NCBI GenBank assembly: GCA_041392785.1
Contig: JAWKLK010000001.1
Coordinates: 372,001 to 436,000 of the forward strand
DNA from: OLB9 sp041392785
GTDB taxonomy: Bacteria; Bacteroidota; Bacteroidia; Chitinophagales; Saprospiraceae
Direction: 5' to 3'
Length of the DNA: 64,000 nucleotides
Position 1 is the stretch's first letter. Each line of letters opens with the position of its first letter. The position numbers and the translations under genes were made by a program. This document shows, in pieces, positions 1-7,639 of this stretch. Under the pieces are notes generated by a model. It did no database searches. It saw only the letters and a program-made list of their open reading frames with translations, and had not been told where the DNA came from.

Positions 1-1
1 C

Positions 2-1090
2 CCACCATCCTATAATGGTTTTAAATTGAAATCTAACTTTGGCGGTCCATCTGCACCATCAGATATTGCTGAAGTAGAGGTATTGATTCCCAATACTCCT
101 TTGTCTTCTTTTCCGACGTTTGAAGAAGTCAAGCTCAATGGTTTGCTGGAAGACATAGATCTAGAACAAATGTATATAGATCATATATTTGCATCTTTTG
201 ATATGGACGCCATTAAAAGCTCCAATATCAAACTGGCGTGTGATGCGATGTATGGAGCCGGACAGAATGTTTTTAAACGCATTTTTTCTGATGCCGTACT
301 TTTGCACTGTGACTACAACCCATCGTTTATGGGTCAAGCACCTGAACCAATCGGTCGCAATTTGACGCAACTATCCAATATTGTATCCAATGACACTAAT
401 ATTAAAATGGGCTTAGCCATTGATGGTGACGCAGATAGGATCGGACTATTTGACGAAGATGGGAATTTCGTGGATTCTCACCACATTTTGTTATTGCTGA
501 TTCAATATCTCCATAAAGTTAAGGGACTTTCAGGTAAAATAGTTGTATCATTTTCTGTCACTGACAAGGTGAGAAAAATGGCAGAGATTTATGGCTTGGA
601 TTGCATTGTTACTCCTATTGGATTCAAATATACTGCCGAAATCATGACTAAAGAAGATGTATTGGTAGGAGGTGAAGAATCAGGAGGAATCGCTGTCAAA
701 GGACACATCCCTGAAAGAGATGGCATCTGGATCGGTTTAGTTCTTCTCGAATACATGGCTATAACTGGAAAATCCCTTAAACAATTGATACAAGATGTGT
801 ACAACGTTGTAGGTACATTTTATTTTGATAGAGATGACCTGCATCTGAATAATGATAAAAAATTGGAAATTATCGATCGCGCTAAAAATGGTAAAATCAC
901 ACATATTGGAAATAGATCGATCATCAAAACCGAAGATATAGACGGCTATAAATATTATATTTCTGACGAAGAGTTTGTGATGATCAGAGCAAGTGGGACA
1001 GAGCCATTATTGCGCGTGTATTGTCAGGCAGCTACGCCGTCTGATGTTCGGGCTATTTTGGACATGGCTCGTGAGACATTACTAGGTTAG
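2..1090 (+). CDS. phosphoglucomutase/phosphomannomutase family protein, 5' end cut by window edge
   Basis: C-terminal part of an alpha-D-phosphohexomutase, which interconverts hexose 1- and 6-phosphates (glucose or mannose). The frame is open from base 2 with residues PPSYNGFK, the stretch that normally follows the catalytic-serine loop, so the serine itself lies upstream of the window. The metal-binding loop DGDADR (about 424-441), the sugar-specificity loop GEESGG (about 670-687) and the C-terminal phosphate-binding loop RASGTEP (about 984-1004) are intact. A TTG at 26 is an internal codon, not the start. Glucose versus mannose specificity cannot be read here. It converges on a NudK-like gene, so a link to GDP-mannose turnover is possible but is inference. 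Confidence 0.93.
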   Translation, partial: PPSYNGFKLKSNFGGPSAPSDIAEVEVLIPNTPLSSFPTFEEVKLNGLLEDIDLEQMYIDHIFASFDMDAIKSSNIKLACDAMYGAGQNVFKRIFSDAVLLHCDYNPSFMGQAPEPIGRNLTQLSNIVSNDTNIKMGLAIDGDADRIGLFDEDGNFVDSHHILLLLIQYLHKVKGLSGKIVVSFSVTDKVRKMAEIYGLDCIVTPIGFKYTAEIMTKEDVLVGGEESGGIAVKGHIPERDGIWIGLVLLEYMAITGKSLKQLIQDVYNVVGTFYFDRDDLHLNNDKKLEIIDRAKNGKITHIGNRSIIKTEDIDGYKYYISDEEFVMIRASGTEPLLRVYCQAATPSDVRAILDMARETLLG

Positions 1091-1121
1091 AACCGCAAAT
1101 CTTTCTGTATAAAGAAAATAT

Positions 1122-1709
1122 TTAATTGTCTATTAAGTGCAATAATGCCCACTGCAACAAGACGATAGTTTTACAGTCCACGATGTTGCCGTTTCTTAGC
1201 AATCCAGATACATCTGCATAATCATAGCATTCAATGAAGATTTCCTCCTGCTCAGCTATATCACCGCCCCCAGCATGGCTTTTATCTTGCCATTGAAACG
1301 CACATGTAAAGAAATGTATTTTCTCCATATGTGCTCCTGGAGTGGCAAATGCTTCATAGATTTTATTGACATGCTGAACGGTATAGCCAGTTTCTTCAAA
1401 AATTTCTTTTATTATAGCTGCCTCAGGATGCAAGGCATCTAGCATACCGGCACAACATTCTACGATAAATCCATTCTCATGGCCATTTAACAATGCTGCC
1501 AACCGAAACTGGCGTATTAAAAGTATTTTACGAGCATCAGGGTCAAACATGAGTACCGCAGCACCATCTCCACTATCATAAATTTCCCTTATTTGATGCT
1601 CTATTTTACCATCTTCTCTGGTATAATGGACTAAAAATTGTTTTAACGTTGACCAACCTTTGTATAGGATGGTTTCTTTGACTAAGGCAACTTTCTGATC
1701 CAATCTCAC
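1122..1709 (-). CDS. nudK: Nudix hydrolase, GDP-mannose pyrophosphatase NudK-like
   Basis: Probable cytoplasmic Nudix hydrolase of 195 aa that splits a nucleoside diphosphate sugar (GDP-mannose in the NudK family). The Nudix box has the NudK form, CAGMLDALHPE followed by KEIFEETGY, with Lys in place of the usual Arg and the same one-residue shortening as E. coli NudK. Downstream, the pattern ATPGAHMEKIHFF and then AGGGDIAEQEE also fits NudK rather than MutT. The start is GTG at 1709, 5 nt after the rluF stop, so the two are probably co-transcribed. Substrate is inferred from family likeness; ADP-ribose or another sugar nucleotide is the alternative. Confidence 0.85.
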   Translation of the reverse strand: MRLDQKVALVKETILYKGWSTLKQFLVHYTREDGKIEHQIREIYDSGDGAAVLMFDPDARKILLIRQFRLAALLNGHENGFIVECCAGMLDALHPEAAIIKEIFEETGYTVQHVNKIYEAFATPGAHMEKIHFFTCAFQWQDKSHAGGGDIAEQEEIFIECYDYADVSGLLRNGNIVDCKTIVLLQWALLHLIDN

Positions 1710-1714
1710 TAGTT

Positions 1715-2452
1715 CTATTTTTTAGAATCTTTTAAAAGCTTTTGCATCTGATTTACTTCATCCGAAGACAAAAAACGCCATTTTCCGTAAGGAATTCCAT
1801 CTAAGGTCAAATGCATAATTCTGTTTCGTACTAACCGTGTCACTTTATAATTCAAAAATTCGCACATTCTCCTAATCTGCCTATTAAGTCCTTGGGTCAA
1901 AATAATGGAGAAGATTTGATTGTCAAGTTTTTTAACCACACAAGGCTTAGTAACTGTATCAAGGATTGGAACTCCTGTAGACATTGTTTTTAAAAACCCA
2001 GATGTAATTTCTTTATTGACCGTCACCACATATTCCTTCTCATGTGCATTACTTGCTCTAAGGATTTTATTGACTATATCCCCATCATTGGTCAATAAGA
2101 TGAGACCTTCAGAATCTTTATCCAGCCTACCAATAGGAAAAATCCTTTCGGGAAAGTTTATGTAGTCAATAATATTATCTTTTTCCACTTCGTCAGTGGT
2201 ACATACGATGCCCTTGGGTTTGTGTAATGCTATATACACAGTGTCCGGCCTGTCTGCGCCGATTAATATCCCATCAATATACACTTTATCTGATGCCGAA
2301 ACACGATTGCCTTTTCTTGCTATAGTGTCATTTATGCGCACTCTACCCTCTTCTATCATCTTGTCCGCTGCACGTCTCGAACATACTCCAGTTTCAGCAA
2401 TATACTTGTTTAAACTGACATGATCCCTATTCTCTTGCATTTCTTCACGCAT
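1715..2452 (-). CDS. rluF: 23S rRNA pseudouridine synthase, RluF type
   Basis: RNA-modifying enzyme that isomerises uridine to pseudouridine in 23S rRNA (position 2604 in E. coli for RluF). The N-terminal S4 RNA-binding domain is at about residues 13-65 (LNKYIAETGVCSRRAADK), and the catalytic domain has the GRLDKDSEGLILLTNDGD motif with the catalytic Asp, plus QGLNRQIRRMCE near the C-terminus. The HEKEYVVTV and SGVPILDTVTKPC segments match RluF more closely than RluB/RluE. ATG at 2452 is preferred over the adjacent TTG at 2455. It is followed after 5 nt by the Nudix gene and preceded after 9 nt by the glucosaminidase gene. Confidence 0.9.
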   Translation of the reverse strand: MREEMQENRDHVSLNKYIAETGVCSRRAADKMIEEGRVRINDTIARKGNRVSASDKVYIDGILIGADRPDTVYIALHKPKGIVCTTDEVEKDNIIDYINFPERIFPIGRLDKDSEGLILLTNDGDIVNKILRASNAHEKEYVVTVNKEITSGFLKTMSTGVPILDTVTKPCVVKKLDNQIFSIILTQGLNRQIRRMCEFLNYKVTRLVRNRIMHLTLDGIPYGKWRFLSSDEVNQMQKLLKDSKK

Positions 2453-2461
2453 CAAAATGAG

Positions 2462-3547
2462 TTACTTTAAATCGCCTAAATCCACAAATTGATCAAATTT
2501 CTCAACATATTTATATCGTGGAGCATCTGCTTTTGTTATCGTTTTTGATAGGCTGATTTCCGTCCCTACAATAGGTTCGGCGCCATAAGGGATATGATTT
2601 CTGGCGCGTAAGGTCTCAAGTCTAATTCCGTAAAACTGTGAGATGAAGTACAAGGTTTCTCCTGATTTTACTTTATGACTGTTCGTGTTTTTATCAGGAT
2701 ATAATTTATGCTTCTTCTCTAGATAGACTATTTCTTTCGATTCCAATGCCATATCAGGAAAGATCAGATCTTCATTGTATTCCATTATTTCGTGGATAGA
2801 TACGCGTAATGACTTAGCTAATTCGTTGACAGTTTCACCACCATTGGCATACACCATTTGCAGACCATTCAGTCTTTGTTTATTGTACTTTTGATTAGTT
2901 CCTGCATTTACAACATTTCTATTAGGAATAGTTTGGGGTTTCGGATGCGCATTTGTAGCAATCACTTCTTCCCGTTCCGTTATCATATTTTTCACATTAT
3001 AATCATATTCATACAACTTATAGTTTTCAATAATTTTAATCAACTTTGTAGGATATTCAGGATCTGTGGCATAACCGGCAAATTTCAATCCATTAGCCCA
3101 TCCTACATAATCCGTAGTAGACAAATCAAATAAAAATCCGTACCTACTAATTTTGGCTGGGTCTGTCAAAAAATCTGAATGCGCAATAAACGACTCTTCA
3201 GGCCGAGTATAAGCCCTGAAACAACTCTGTATAATATTCCCTAAACTATCTTGATCATCATCTAATTTATAAAATGTATCTCCAGTCCATGTTGATCCAC
3301 ATTTGATGCCAAAATGATTATTGGCTTGGATAGCCATCTCGCTGCGCCCCATATCTGACTCAAGGAGTCCTTGCGCCAATTTGATACTTGCAGGAATGCC
3401 TATGCGTTTCATCTCGGAGACTGCAATCGGTGCATAAAGTGATATATAAGACTCAGCTATTTTTTTACTCAATGGTGCTGTAGGCACAGCCGAGGTGGTG
3501 TGACACACAAAAATTAGCAATGCAATGTTTAATAAATATTTACACAT
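2462..3547 (-). CDS. secreted endo-beta-N-acetylglucosaminidase with LysM domains
   Basis: Peptidoglycan hydrolase of 361 aa. An N-terminal signal peptide (about residues 1-20, hydrophobic LLNIALLIFVC) leads into a glucosaminidase domain at about 32-180 of the FlgJ/LytG type; the likely catalytic Glu is in AQGLLESDMG, and ANNHFGIKCG and GYATDPEY are the conserved family segments. The C-terminal third holds a weak LysM-like segment (about 228-275) and a clear LysM (about 290-335, starting HKVKSGETLYFISQFYG) for glycan binding. The likely role is cell-wall remodelling in the periplasm. It leads a same-strand run with rluF and the Nudix gene; spacing is 9 nt. Confidence 0.9.
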   Translation of the reverse strand: MCKYLLNIALLIFVCHTTSAVPTAPLSKKIAESYISLYAPIAVSEMKRIGIPASIKLAQGLLESDMGRSEMAIQANNHFGIKCGSTWTGDTFYKLDDDQDSLGNIIQSCFRAYTRPEESFIAHSDFLTDPAKISRYGFLFDLSTTDYVGWANGLKFAGYATDPEYPTKLIKIIENYKLYEYDYNVKNMITEREEVIATNAHPKPQTIPNRNVVNAGTNQKYNKQRLNGLQMVYANGGETVNELAKSLRVSIHEIMEYNEDLIFPDMALESKEIVYLEKKHKLYPDKNTNSHKVKSGETLYFISQFYGIRLETLRARNHIPYGAEPIVGTEISLSKTITKADAPRYKYVEKFDQFVDLGDLK

Positions 3548-3851
3548 GATAAAATATTTTAAAGTGTTACATCAAATACTGTTCCAAACTATACGTAATG
3601 ATGATTATGCCTTGATCTGTTTTTGAATTAATACCCTTAAAACTTGTAAAGGACTTCTTCTATTGTATTAAATCTTGCTGAAAATTTCATAGGGTAAAGT
3701 ACGTAAGATACTAATATCGTTGTAATTACAAATTTGGCTTTCTACAACTTTGAATTAAAAATCTCTAGCATGCGACTATTCACTTCTCACTTGCTTAAAA
3801 TGACCACCAAAGTGTAATTAAACTGCTATCTTTGCGCTCTTTACATTCTGA
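3548..3851. other. intergenic region between divergent genes
   Basis: About 300 nt of A+T-rich sequence separating the glucosaminidase gene (minus) from a GT2 gene (plus). The only clear signal is the TATCTTTG element at 3827-3834. I see no ORF, repeat or RNA-like structure. Confidence 0.6.
3827..3834 (+). promoter_or_regulatory. Bacteroidota-type -7 promoter element
   Basis: TATCTTTG matches TAnnTTTG and lies 17 nt before the ATG of the GT2 gene, implying a very short leader. No good TTTG -33 element is visible at the usual spacing. Confidence 0.5.
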
Positions 3852-4571
3852 ATGGAGACGCCACAAAGTTTTGCTTTATTGATACCTGCCTATAATCCAA
3901 CTAATGGATGGGAAACCATATTTTATAAAAGGTATGTGGAATTTTGCGACGCCATACAACAAAAAATACCCGTAGTACTGATCAACGATGGCAGTACTCA
4001 GAATCTCTCTGAAGGTGTCTCCTATCTTCAGCATCGCATTGGGTCAGAATTCATTTACCATACCTACAATCCTAATAAGGGTAAAGGTGGAGCATTAAAA
4101 TTTGGCGCAGATCATGTCAAAAGTGATTTTTATATGTTTACAGACATTGATTTCCCATATAGCACTAAAAGTATGAAGGCAGTGTGGCAAACCATGATGA
4201 GCAATAAGGGTATAGTCATAGGTTATAGAGAAAATGCCTACTATCAGGATGTGTCAAAGTTTAGAACCTACATATCTAAAGGCCTCAGATGGTTGAATGC
4301 ATTAATATTGAATCTTCCTGTCAATGATACACAATGTGGGCTCAAAGCTTTTGATCAAAATGTCAAGCACATTCTGTTAGCGTGCCAGACAGACAGATTT
4401 CTAATAGATCTAGAATTGCTACTTGCTGTCAATAAGGCTAAACTACCTATTCAGGCAGTATCTGTAACACTCAGAGATGATATAGATTTTACAAAATTTA
4501 ATGCCACCATTTTAATTAAAGAATTGAAAAATTTTGTACAGCTCATATGGCGGTATCGCATTTTGAAATAA
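3852..4571 (+). CDS. glycosyltransferase family 2, polyprenyl-phosphate sugar synthase-like
   Basis: Soluble or peripheral GT-A fold enzyme of 239 aa with no membrane segment. The N-terminal LIPAYNPTNGW and VLINDGST form the nucleotide-sugar site, NKGKGGALKFGA is the loop typical of dolichyl-phosphate glucosyl/mannosyl synthases, and FTDIDFPY supplies the metal-binding acidic residues. DTQCGLKAF is the C-terminal conserved segment of the same group. The likely reaction is transfer of a hexose from a sugar nucleotide to a polyprenyl phosphate, giving a donor for membrane GT-C enzymes such as those encoded at 4590-9790. The sugar is not predictable from sequence. Confidence 0.85.
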   Translation: METPQSFALLIPAYNPTNGWETIFYKRYVEFCDAIQQKIPVVLINDGSTQNLSEGVSYLQHRIGSEFIYHTYNPNKGKGGALKFGADHVKSDFYMFTDIDFPYSTKSMKAVWQTMMSNKGIVIGYRENAYYQDVSKFRTYISKGLRWLNALILNLPVNDTQCGLKAFDQNVKHILLACQTDRFLIDLELLLAVNKAKLPIQAVSVTLRDDIDFTKFNATILIKELKNFVQLIWRYRILK

Positions 4572-4589
4572 TCAGCCCAGATATTACCA

Positions 4590-6002
4590 TCAGTCTTTAA
4601 CTTTGTAAATTCTAAAATCTGCGTCATCGTAGATAACAGGGAAAGCTATACTGTCTTGCCATTTAGCTTTGTCGATCAACATATATCTCAGTCCAACGGT
4701 AGATTCTCCTTTGACCCAGCTTGTATCTTTCATTCTATCGTCAACTGTCCATCCACGCCTTCCGGTAAAGTACATCATCCAAGGCTGTCCGTTACCACCA
4801 TTGACCAATATCCTCTTGTCTTTTGGAATATATGTATCTGCTAATTCTGTTAATCTTAAATATTTTTTATTCTTACTTTCTATAAAAAAATCAGGTTTGT
4901 GTGCCACTACTGCCTCTATCGAAATGATGAAAAGTAACACAAGATATATCAAATCCAACTTTGCCGTAAGTGATATGCCATAACCTGCCAACAAACTCAT
5001 AATTGGAACAAAAGGGATGATATAATAAACGTGGCCAGCAAATACGGCTCCTGTCTTCAAAACAAAAAATACAAGAATTACTAAACTAAAGAAAAACAAA
5101 AGCAACATTTTGCCATTTATTTTGAATAAACTCCAAAGCAAACCAACTATACAGAAAAAAAATGCTAGCCTACTCGTCAATGCAATAGGGTAAAATCTTT
5201 GAAAAAAATCACTTCTCATCTGATACACCTGCGTAAATCCTTCATGAAAATTGGTTGGAAAAAAAAGCCTAAATTGATACGTCATTTCTGCCCAAGGAAC
5301 CCAAATAAAATACCAAGCAGCCATAAGTAAAACGGACACAATACCACCTCCTAGAATCACCAGTTCTCTGTTCCTTTTTTCCTTTTTAAATGTTATCAAA
5401 AATAAGCCAAAAGGAAGCACCATGGCTGCTGGCATTTTTGCTAGAAGTCCGATTGAAAGCATTCCTACAAAAAATATGAAGTCTTTAGCCTTACCTTTTT
5501 CAATATACCTATATCCATACTCTATTCCTATCAAACAAAGCGAAACAGCAAATACATCAGGCATGGCTTTTCTGGCGTACATAAAAGCTACAGAGACTGT
5601 AAAAACAATAGCTGATGCAAGTGCAGTTTTAACATCAAACAACCTTTTGACAATATTATAAAAATAATAAACTCCTAAAGTAGCTACTACCAGGTTTAAA
5701 ATTCTATAGCTCCAATTATTGATACCAAATACTTTCCAAAGCAAAAATATAATGTAGTTTAGAATTGGAAATTCTTGAGCTAAAATACCATCCCGACTAT
5801 CGCAAATAACCGTCTTCGGTTCAAAAAAACAGGGATCAACCTCAAGATAACTCTTAGCAACCCCTAATGTGATACATTGCCGCCAGGAATGTTCATCCAA
5901 AGGGGGTAAATTAATAGTTTCCAATCTAATTAGAAAGAAAATGAAAAGCCAAAATCTGATATCTAAAAAACTAGATTTTATAATGTTTATATACTTATCC
6001 AC
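4590..6002 (-). CDS. GT-C fold glycosyltransferase, ArnT/PMT (GT39-like) family
   Basis: Integral membrane protein of 470 aa with about ten hydrophobic segments. After the first membrane segment, LPPLDEHSWRQ carries the acidic DE in the first extracytoplasmic loop that marks polyprenyl-phosphate-sugar-dependent GT-C transferases. ARKAMPDVFAVSLCL is a second conserved segment. The C-terminal ~90 residues are soluble. The start is GTG at 6002; no in-frame ATG exists upstream, and the promoter at 6031-6062 supports this position. Likely role: moving a sugar from a lipid carrier to an envelope acceptor at the outer face of the inner membrane. Acceptor unknown. Confidence 0.8.
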   Translation of the reverse strand: MDKYINIIKSSFLDIRFWLFIFFLIRLETINLPPLDEHSWRQCITLGVAKSYLEVDPCFFEPKTVICDSRDGILAQEFPILNYIIFLLWKVFGINNWSYRILNLVVATLGVYYFYNIVKRLFDVKTALASAIVFTVSVAFMYARKAMPDVFAVSLCLIGIEYGYRYIEKGKAKDFIFFVGMLSIGLLAKMPAAMVLPFGLFLITFKKEKRNRELVILGGGIVSVLLMAAWYFIWVPWAEMTYQFRLFFPTNFHEGFTQVYQMRSDFFQRFYPIALTSRLAFFFCIVGLLWSLFKINGKMLLLFFFSLVILVFFVLKTGAVFAGHVYYIIPFVPIMSLLAGYGISLTAKLDLIYLVLLFIISIEAVVAHKPDFFIESKNKKYLRLTELADTYIPKDKRILVNGGNGQPWMMYFTGRRGWTVDDRMKDTSWVKGESTVGLRYMLIDKAKWQDSIAFPVIYDDADFRIYKVKD

Positions 6003-6030
6003 AAATTCTCTTGTTTTTTTAATAATAAAA

Positions 6031-6062
6031 CAAATGTACAGACAATTTCTATTGTTTTCAAA
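6031..6062 (-). promoter_or_regulatory. Bacteroidota promoter for the GT39-like gene
   Basis: On the minus strand TTTG (6059-6062), 20 nt spacer, then TACATTTG (6031-6038). Both elements and the spacing fit the Bacteroidota consensus. The GTG start is 29 nt downstream. Confidence 0.75.
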
Positions 6063-6154
6063 CTGATTATGATAGCAAGATTTATTCGTTTATGTATTTG
6101 GAACTTTTCTGATATTCTACGCAAACCAAACATGATATTATGTAAAAATAATAA

Positions 6155-6162
6155 TACCTTTG
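6155..6162 (+). promoter_or_regulatory. Bacteroidota-type -7 element
   Basis: TACCTTTG, 30 nt before the ATG of the membrane protein at 6193. No clear -33 TTTG. Together with the minus-strand promoter at 6031-6062 it makes this a divergent promoter region. Confidence 0.55.
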
Positions 6163-6192
6163 ACATATGTATAATGGTGAAAAGTATATATA

Positions 6193-7638
6193 ATGGGCAA
6201 TTTGAAGATTGAAAATAAGTGGTTAATATTTCTGGGCATCATATTGACATTTCTTGTATCAAAGGAAGCCTATGTTTTACCACTTACCCACGATGAGTAT
6301 AATACTATCAGTTGTAGCCAAACCTCGCTATGGGATATTATCAGCTACAAAGATCCTGTACCGAATAATCACATTCTCAATACCTTACTACTAAAACTCA
6401 ATATTTACTTGTTTGGTGAACATCTTTTTACAGACAGACTACACAATGTGGTGTTTTTCATTCCATATTTTGTTTTTGGAGTTAAAACATCCCGACTGAT
6501 ATTTGACAATATTTGGATCAGAGTCACTATGATAACCCTTCTTACATTGCACCCGTTCCTCCTAGACTTCTTTTCAGTCACGAGAGGATATGGTATTAGT
6601 GTCTCATTACTTATGATAAGCTTATATTTTGCTATCCTGCAGTGGCAACATGGCAAGACTAAGCATTTGATATTATCAGCCCTTTTTTGTGCGTTCGGAG
6701 TGTATGCCAATTTTACCCTCATCAATGTCTTGATTCCTTTAATGGGCATATTGGCTTATTACACTTACACAAGGTGGTTTAGTGCAAACAAATCATTGTT
6801 TTACAAAGATTTAGGGATGATAGTCCTTATCAATTCAATCCTAGGTATCATGGTCTTTAACCCACTTTATAAAATGGTTTCTACCAAACAATTTGTGTAT
6901 TGGGGTACCTCCGGAATTATTCACGACACGGTAAAATCTCTTATCCAGTCTATGCGGACAGGTGTGGAGTATTTTGGTACGACAAACGAACGAATTTTTG
7001 CCATTGTATTTGGATTTATTGTTATTGTCTCCGTAGTGGGATGTATCTTCAATCTTCTCTTTCAAAAAAATAAAACATACAATTATCTTTATAGCTTACT
7101 TACTCTTGTGATTCTTTACAATATCACCCAATTTTATGTCCTAAAAATTCCATATCTGAATGCAAGGACCGCTTTGTTTTTTATTCCTCTTGTTGGTATC
7201 GTAATATCTATAAGTGTTAATACCATTTATAAAAGATCCAAGACTTTGGGAATAGCTCTTTTAATACTGATCAATGCCGCAATTGTACAACATTTTGTCA
7301 GAGGTTTTAATGTAAAAGTCAATCAAGAATGGTATTATGATGCAAATACATATGAGGTTTTAGACTATGTGAAAGCTATGGTAGACTTTGGCCAATTGCC
7401 AAAGCCAGTACAGATGAATTGTTACTGGATTTTTTATCCTTCTTTGAAGTATCATGTAGATCATGGGTATTCAGAATACATAACCTTTGCACCATATGAC
7501 ACAAAGATTGACAATGATCAGGCATCACTTATTTACTATACAGAAAGTGGCGAAAAAGATAAGATACTACATCGATTTGATGTCTTAAAAGACTTTGGCT
7601 GGGGTAGTAGATTTGTTATGAAAGCTAAAAGTCAATAA
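6193..7638 (+). CDS. multi-spanning membrane protein, probable GT-C glycosyltransferase
   Basis: Protein of 481 aa with about ten membrane segments and a soluble C-terminal tail of about 100 residues. The first loop has LTHDEYNT, an acidic DE pair in the position expected of GT-C transferases, followed by NNHILNTLL and FTDRLHNVVFF, both common in the PMT-like group (the HxxN and R-H patterns). I do not recognise a named family beyond that. It is transcribed away from the GT39-like gene and converges with the next gene with only 1 nt between the stops, so transcripts probably overlap. Lipid-linked sugar donor is inferred from fold and neighbours. Confidence 0.65.
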   Translation: MGNLKIENKWLIFLGIILTFLVSKEAYVLPLTHDEYNTISCSQTSLWDIISYKDPVPNNHILNTLLLKLNIYLFGEHLFTDRLHNVVFFIPYFVFGVKTSRLIFDNIWIRVTMITLLTLHPFLLDFFSVTRGYGISVSLLMISLYFAILQWQHGKTKHLILSALFCAFGVYANFTLINVLIPLMGILAYYTYTRWFSANKSLFYKDLGMIVLINSILGIMVFNPLYKMVSTKQFVYWGTSGIIHDTVKSLIQSMRTGVEYFGTTNERIFAIVFGFIVIVSVVGCIFNLLFQKNKTYNYLYSLLTLVILYNITQFYVLKIPYLNARTALFFIPLVGIVISISVNTIYKRSKTLGIALLILINAAIVQHFVRGFNVKVNQEWYYDANTYEVLDYVKAMVDFGQLPKPVQMNCYWIFYPSLKYHVDHGYSEYITFAPYDTKIDNDQASLIYYTESGEKDKILHRFDVLKDFGWGSRFVMKAKSQ

Positions 7639-7639
7639 C

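Noticed and set aside
1091..1121. Possible terminator between the phosphohexomutase and Nudix genes
   Set aside because: Only a weak 4-5 bp A/T stem is visible.
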